A program made the position numbers and the translations under genes. From Patescibacteria group bacterium (GTDB taxonomy: Bacteria; Patescibacteriota; Patescibacteriia; Patescibacteriales; GWC2-42-12): 10,292 bases of DNA. Where the stretch lies: positions 1 to 10,292 of the forward strand of contig JAHJAP010000021.1 in the NCBI GenBank assembly GCA_018813805.1. Reading direction: 5' to 3'. The notes under the pieces were generated by a model. It saw nothing but the letters and a program-made list of their open reading frames with translations, ran no database searches and was not told the origin of the DNA. The first letter of the stretch is position 1. Each line of letters starts with the position of its first letter. Shown piece after piece: positions 7,084 through 10,292 of the stretch.

Positions 7084-7112
7084 TGGACAAAAATAATAAA
7101 AATTGTTAAAAT
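7084..7112 (+). promoter_or_regulatory. Candidate promoter for the membrane protein-thrS pair
   Basis: TGGACA (7084-7089, 5 of 6 to TTGACA) and TAAAAT (7107-7112, 5 of 6 to TATAAT) have an optimal 17-base spacer. The start would lie near 7119, giving a leader of about 30 bases. This is the best promoter match in the window and sits in the only sizeable gap (83 bases) between dnaE and the next gene. It would drive both the baseplate-J-like gene and thrS. Confidence 0.5.
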
Positions 7113-7125
7113 AAAGTTGTTAATT

Positions 7126-7139
7126 ATTAATATATTAAT
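7126..7139. repeat. AT-only 14-base palindrome in the leader
   Basis: ATTAATATATTAAT is a perfect palindrome between the predicted transcription start and the ATG at 7150. It could be a dimeric-regulator operator, but A/T-only palindromes arise readily in DNA of this composition. Confidence 0.2.
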
Positions 7140-7149
7140 ATAAAAATTT

Positions 7150-8457
7150 ATGGAGGAAAATAATCAATTATCTGACCAGATTGTGGATAATGAAATTTTA
7201 ATTAAAAAGCCTAGGGCAAAAAAAAGAAAAAAAACAGTTAAAGCAAAAAAACATATAAAAAATGTTTTAAATAATGAAACAAATTCTTATTCTACTGATT
7301 TAAAAAGCGATATTGCTTTTTCTGCTAAATCAAGCAAGCCAATTAGGATTTATAGAAAAATTGCAATTAGTTTTACAATTTTAACAGCATTATTAGTAGG
7401 AGTAATTTTTTATTTTTCATTAGTTAAGGTTATAATTGTTTTAATTCCTAATCAAGAAAATATTAGTGATAATTTAAGTATAGATGTTTATGATCAAGAA
7501 AAAAATGTAACATTAGGCAATGACGTTGCTGCTGGCGTTGTTAAACAAGTTGAAGTAACTGAATCTAAAACATATCAAGCAACTGGTAAAACAATTTTGA
7601 GTCAAGAAGTTATTGGAAAAGTAACAATTATTAATGATCATAATAAAAGTCAACCATTAACAGCTACTACCAGGTTATTTAGTGCGAATAATAAATTATT
7701 TAGAATAAAAAATACTGTTAATGTACCAGCAGGCGGACGAGTTGAAGTTGATGTTTATGCTGATGAATCTAGCAAAGAAATGGCCGTTGGTCCAACTAAA
7801 TTTACTATTCCTGGCTTGTGGGCTGGCTTGCAAGACAAGATTTATGGTCAAAGTCAAACAGCCATGGAATATAAAGAGAAAGTTAAAATAACCATTGAAC
7901 AAAAAGACATTGAACAAGCAGCAAATGATTTAAAACTAGCTTTAGTAGTCAAAACAAAGAATCAAATTGATAATGATTTTAAAAGTTATGATCAAGTTAT
8001 TTATGAAATAGATAACAATACTCTTACTCAACAAGTAGATAGCAAAGTTGGCGAAGAAAAAGAACAATTTAATTTAACTATAAAAACCATGGTAACAGTA
8101 GTAGCTTTTGCTGATGAAAAAATATTTGAATTAGCAAAACAAAAATTAGTTTCCAGTTTAGCTGATGATAAGGAGTTGATTAATTTTAACAAGAAAGATG
8201 TTACTTATAGTTTAGATAATTTTGATTTAAATCAAGGCGTAGCAACAATTAAAACATCTTTTATTGGAAAAATAACCTTAAAAAAAGATGCGGAATTAAT
8301 TGATAAGAATAAAATATTTGGTTTAACTAACGAACAATTAAGTCAATATTTAAATAATATTCCTGAAATAGCTGGTTATGAAATAAAATTTCAACCATCG
8401 TTTATTAAAAAAGTTCCTAATTTAATTGATAGAATAAAAATAGAAATTAAAGAATAA
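7150..8457 (+). CDS. Single-pass membrane protein with baseplate-J-like extracytoplasmic region
   Basis: This 435-residue protein has a cytoplasmic N-terminus of about 69 residues with a very basic patch (KKPRAKKRKKTVKAKK, about 19-34), a single membrane helix at about 71-91, and a long C-terminal region expected to lie outside. That region has GKVTIIND (156-163), then TTRLFSANNKLFRIKN, VNVPAGGRVEVDVYADE and GPTKFTIPGL (FTIPGL at 218-223). It ends with a segment resembling the family's closing PFWxxxVPxxPxRIxI motif. This order matches proteins that I recall being annotated as baseplate J/gp47-like or hypothetical in Patescibacteria; their function is not known. The resemblance is to a fold module and does not imply a phage tail. 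The next methionine is near residue 212, so the start is firm. No Shine-Dalgarno site lies upstream; GGAGGA lies inside codons 1-3. Its stop is one base from the thrS ATG, implying co-transcription and translational coupling. Confidence 0.75.
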   Translation: MEENNQLSDQIVDNEILIKKPRAKKRKKTVKAKKHIKNVLNNETNSYSTDLKSDIAFSAKSSKPIRIYRKIAISFTILTALLVGVIFYFSLVKVIIVLIPNQENISDNLSIDVYDQEKNVTLGNDVAAGVVKQVEVTESKTYQATGKTILSQEVIGKVTIINDHNKSQPLTATTRLFSANNKLFRIKNTVNVPAGGRVEVDVYADESSKEMAVGPTKFTIPGLWAGLQDKIYGQSQTAMEYKEKVKITIEQKDIEQAANDLKLALVVKTKNQIDNDFKSYDQVIYEIDNNTLTQQVDSKVGEEKEQFNLTIKTMVTVVAFADEKIFELAKQKLVSSLADDKELINFNKKDVTYSLDNFDLNQGVATIKTSFIGKITLKKDAELIDKNKIFGLTNEQLSQYLNNIPEIAGYEIKFQPSFIKKVPNLIDRIKIEIKE

Positions 8458-8458
8458 A

Positions 8459-10264
8459 ATGACAGAAGAAAATAATAAATTAGAAATTACACGTCATTCT
8501 TTGTCTCATATAATGGCAGCGGCTATATCAAAATTATGGCCTAATGTTAAATTTGCTATTGGCCCAAGTATTGATAATGGTTTTTATTATGATATAGATT
8601 TTGGTAAAGTAAAAATTAGCGAAAATGATTTATTAAAGATAGAAGAAGAAATGAAAAAAATTATTAAAGCTAATTTGTTATTTGAAAAATCAGAACTGTC
8701 CATTGTTAAAGCCTTGGCTAAAGAGAAAAAAAATAAAGAGATTTATAAACAAGAATTGATTAAAGATTTAAAAAAGCAAGGAGAAAAAATTGTTAGTTAT
8801 TATAAGCTAGGCGAATTTGAAGATTTATGTCGCGGTCCGCATATTAAATTCAGCAATCAAATACAATTAGGCAGTTTTAAATTAGAAAAATTAGCTGGCG
8901 CGTATTGGCGTGGAGATGAAAAAAATAAAATGTTGACCAGAATATATGGTTTAGCATTTAACAATAAAGCAGGGTTGGATAATTATTTAAAAATGATGGA
9001 GGAGGCAGAAAAAAGAGATCATAGGAAATTAAGTAAAGAATTAGATCTTTTTCATATTGATGAAGTAGTTGGGCTTGGTTTGCCATTGTGGCACCCAAAA
9101 GGAGCGATGCTTTGGAAAATTATTGAAGATTTTTGGTATGAAGCGCATTTAAAAAATGGATACCAGCTTGTCCGTAGCCCTCATATAGGCAATAGAGTTC
9201 TTTGGGAAGCTTCTGGGCATTGGGGGTTTTATAATGAAAGTATGTATCCTCCGCTAGAAGTTGGCCAAACATTGAAAGAGAGTCAAGGCAAGGAAAAAGT
9301 TAAAAATTCTGAACAATTTTTATTAAAACCAATGAACTGTCCATTCCATGTGCAGATTTTTAAAAATAAATCTCGTTCATATCGAGATTTACCTTTGCGA
9401 TGGGCAGAGTGCGGAACAGTATATCGTTATGAAAAAACAGGTGAACTTTTTGGGTTAACCAGAGTTAGGGGGTTTACGCAAGATGATGCGCATATTATTT
9501 GTAAAGCTGATCAAGTGGAGAGTGAATTAAAAAAAGTAGTTGATTTTATTTTATTTATTTATAAATCGTTTGGCTTTGAGATAAAAGATGTAAACGTATA
9601 TTTATCTGTAAAAAGTCTTGAATCAAAAAAATATGCAGGGACTGATGATGGTTGGAATTTTACCGAGAAAATTTTAGAAAAAATTGCTCTTGAAAAAAAT
9701 TTAAAAATTAGCAAAGACGTGGGTGGCGCTGTATTTTATGGTCCAAAACTTGATTTTAAAGTTAAAGACGCAATTAACAGGGAATGGCAATGCTCAACAT
9801 TGCAATTTGATTTTAATTTACCTGAAAGATTTGATATGGCGTTTATCAATAATAAGGGCGAAAAAGAAAGACCTTATATGTTGCATAGGGCATTATTTGG
9901 ATCTTTTGAGCGTTTTATCGGTGTTTTAATTGAGCATTATGTAGGCGCTTTTCCCGTTTGGTTATCTCCTGTTCAAGTTAAAATAGTTTCAGTTGGGCAA
10001 GCGCATATCGAATATTGCCAAAAATTAGCAAATGATTTTAAGCAAAATAATATTAGAGTAGAAGTTGATGAATCAGATGAAACTGTTGGCAACAAAATTA
10101 GAAAAGCAATAGGTGAAAAAATACCATATATGTTAGTGATTGGCGACAGAGAAATGACCTCAAGTAAATTAAATATTAGAGACAGGGGAGAGAAGATTAC
10201 AAGAGAAATTGAAAAAGAGAAGTTTATGGAAGAAGTGAAAGAAAAAGTAAAAGAGAAAAAGTAA
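8459..10264 (+). CDS. thrS: Threonyl-tRNA synthetase lacking the TGS domain
   Basis: This 601-residue class II synthetase charges tRNA-Thr with threonine. The N2 editing domain starts at once: HSLSH gives H13 and H17, and LCRGPH gives C124 and H128, matching E. coli H73, H77, C182 and H186. This editing site removes mischarged serine. The catalytic core has KPMNCPFH, with zinc ligands C294, H345 (DDAH) and H476 (MLHRALFGS). Motif 2 has R323 in TVYRYE and motif 3 has R485 in SFERFIG. The anticodon-binding domain covers about 499-595, followed by a K/E-rich tail. Compared with the usual 640 residues, the missing part is the first 60, exactly the TGS domain. An upstream in-frame TAG at 8441-8443 with no start codon between excludes a longer product. 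It is coupled to the preceding membrane-protein gene by a one-base gap, and has no Shine-Dalgarno site. Confidence 0.97.
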   Translation: MTEENNKLEITRHSLSHIMAAAISKLWPNVKFAIGPSIDNGFYYDIDFGKVKISENDLLKIEEEMKKIIKANLLFEKSELSIVKALAKEKKNKEIYKQELIKDLKKQGEKIVSYYKLGEFEDLCRGPHIKFSNQIQLGSFKLEKLAGAYWRGDEKNKMLTRIYGLAFNNKAGLDNYLKMMEEAEKRDHRKLSKELDLFHIDEVVGLGLPLWHPKGAMLWKIIEDFWYEAHLKNGYQLVRSPHIGNRVLWEASGHWGFYNESMYPPLEVGQTLKESQGKEKVKNSEQFLLKPMNCPFHVQIFKNKSRSYRDLPLRWAECGTVYRYEKTGELFGLTRVRGFTQDDAHIICKADQVESELKKVVDFILFIYKSFGFEIKDVNVYLSVKSLESKKYAGTDDGWNFTEKILEKIALEKNLKISKDVGGAVFYGPKLDFKVKDAINREWQCSTLQFDFNLPERFDMAFINNKGEKERPYMLHRALFGSFERFIGVLIEHYVGAFPVWLSPVQVKIVSVGQAHIEYCQKLANDFKQNNIRVEVDESDETVGNKIRKAIGEKIPYMLVIGDREMTSSKLNIRDRGEKITREIEKEKFMEEVKEKVKEKK

Positions 10265-10274
10265 AATAATAATT

Positions 10275-10292
10275 TCTAAATTATAATTTAGA
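10275..10292. repeat. Perfect 18-base palindrome after thrS, at the window edge
   Basis: TCTAAATTATAATTTAGA reads identically on both strands and starts 11 bases after the thrS stop. It may extend beyond the window, since its right edge is the last base given. It could be the core of a terminator hairpin or a regulatory operator for the next gene. There is almost no GC in the stem, so a strong intrinsic terminator is doubtful unless it extends. Confidence 0.5.

Noticed and set aside
7152..7157. GGAGGA as a ribosome-binding site for a later start
   Set aside because: It lies within codons 1-3 of the gene, and the next in-frame methionine is about 210 residues downstream, inside the conserved domain.
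7696..7917. 73-codon open frame on the - strand inside the baseplate-J-like gene
   Set aside because: It overlaps the best-conserved part of that gene and shows no recognisable protein features.
8399..8458. An upstream start for thrS that would restore a TGS domain
   Set aside because: An in-frame TAG at 8441-8443 and the lack of any start codon between it and 8459 rule this out; the sequence there encodes the end of the preceding gene.
9723..9929. 68-codon open frame on the + strand inside thrS
   Set aside because: It is another frame of the conserved ThrRS core around zinc ligand H476 and has no independent support.
10142..10150. GGCGACAGA, matching part of the repeat tail
   Set aside because: It encodes the GDR of the conserved VIGDREM segment of ThrRS and lacks the stem-loop and the rest of the tail, so it is a chance match and not a fourth copy.
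259..10264. Alternative genetic code (UGA as glycine, as in some CPR lineages)
   Set aside because: All long frames close with TAA or TAG at sensible family lengths, and no UGA occurs within conserved motifs.

Overview
The window is a single-strand run of seven genes, all on the + strand, in very AT-rich DNA (well below 35% GC by eye; not computed). All seven close with TAA or TAG and no UGA is needed as a sense codon, so the ordinary bacterial code fits. The AT bias, the near absence of Shine-Dalgarno sites, and above all a membrane-anchored protein of the 'baseplate J-like' type common in candidate-phyla-radiation genomes suggest a Patescibacteria (CPR) lineage, perhaps a Falkowbacteria- or Parcubacteria-like one. 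That placement is inference from gene content and composition, not a phylogeny.

Region 1 (about 1-3271) is a cell-surface polysaccharide module: a polytopic lipid-linked oligosaccharide flippase (259-1689), a GT4 glycosyltransferase (1783-2880) and a three-helix DUF2304 membrane protein (2951-3271). Such proteins often occur together where sugars are assembled on a lipid carrier and moved across the membrane. A short repeated element (60-102, 1688-1723, 2881-2923) sits in the same orientation before the flippase, between flippase and glycosyltransferase, and between glycosyltransferase and DUF2304. Each copy holds a small stem, with a GAAA or AAAA loop, and a conserved tail.

Region 2 (3272-3550) is a tiny self-contained unit. 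It has the only strong Shine-Dalgarno site in the window, a 61-codon cysteine-rich ORF of unknown function, and a strong terminator-like hairpin that ends about 15 bases before the dnaE start codon.

Region 3 (3551-10264) holds housekeeping genes: dnaE (replicative DNA polymerase III alpha subunit, with an apparently intact PHP metal site and a likely clamp-binding motif); a predicted single-pass, baseplate-J-like membrane protein behind a good promoter candidate; and, after a one-base gap, thrS, encoding a threonyl-tRNA synthetase without the usual N-terminal TGS domain. The window ends in a perfect 18-base palindrome just after thrS, which may be part of a terminator.

No RNA gene, transposase, CRISPR array or integrase was seen. 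The most interesting items are the three-copy intergenic element, the small Cys-rich gene with its hairpin against dnaE, and the TGS-less ThrRS.
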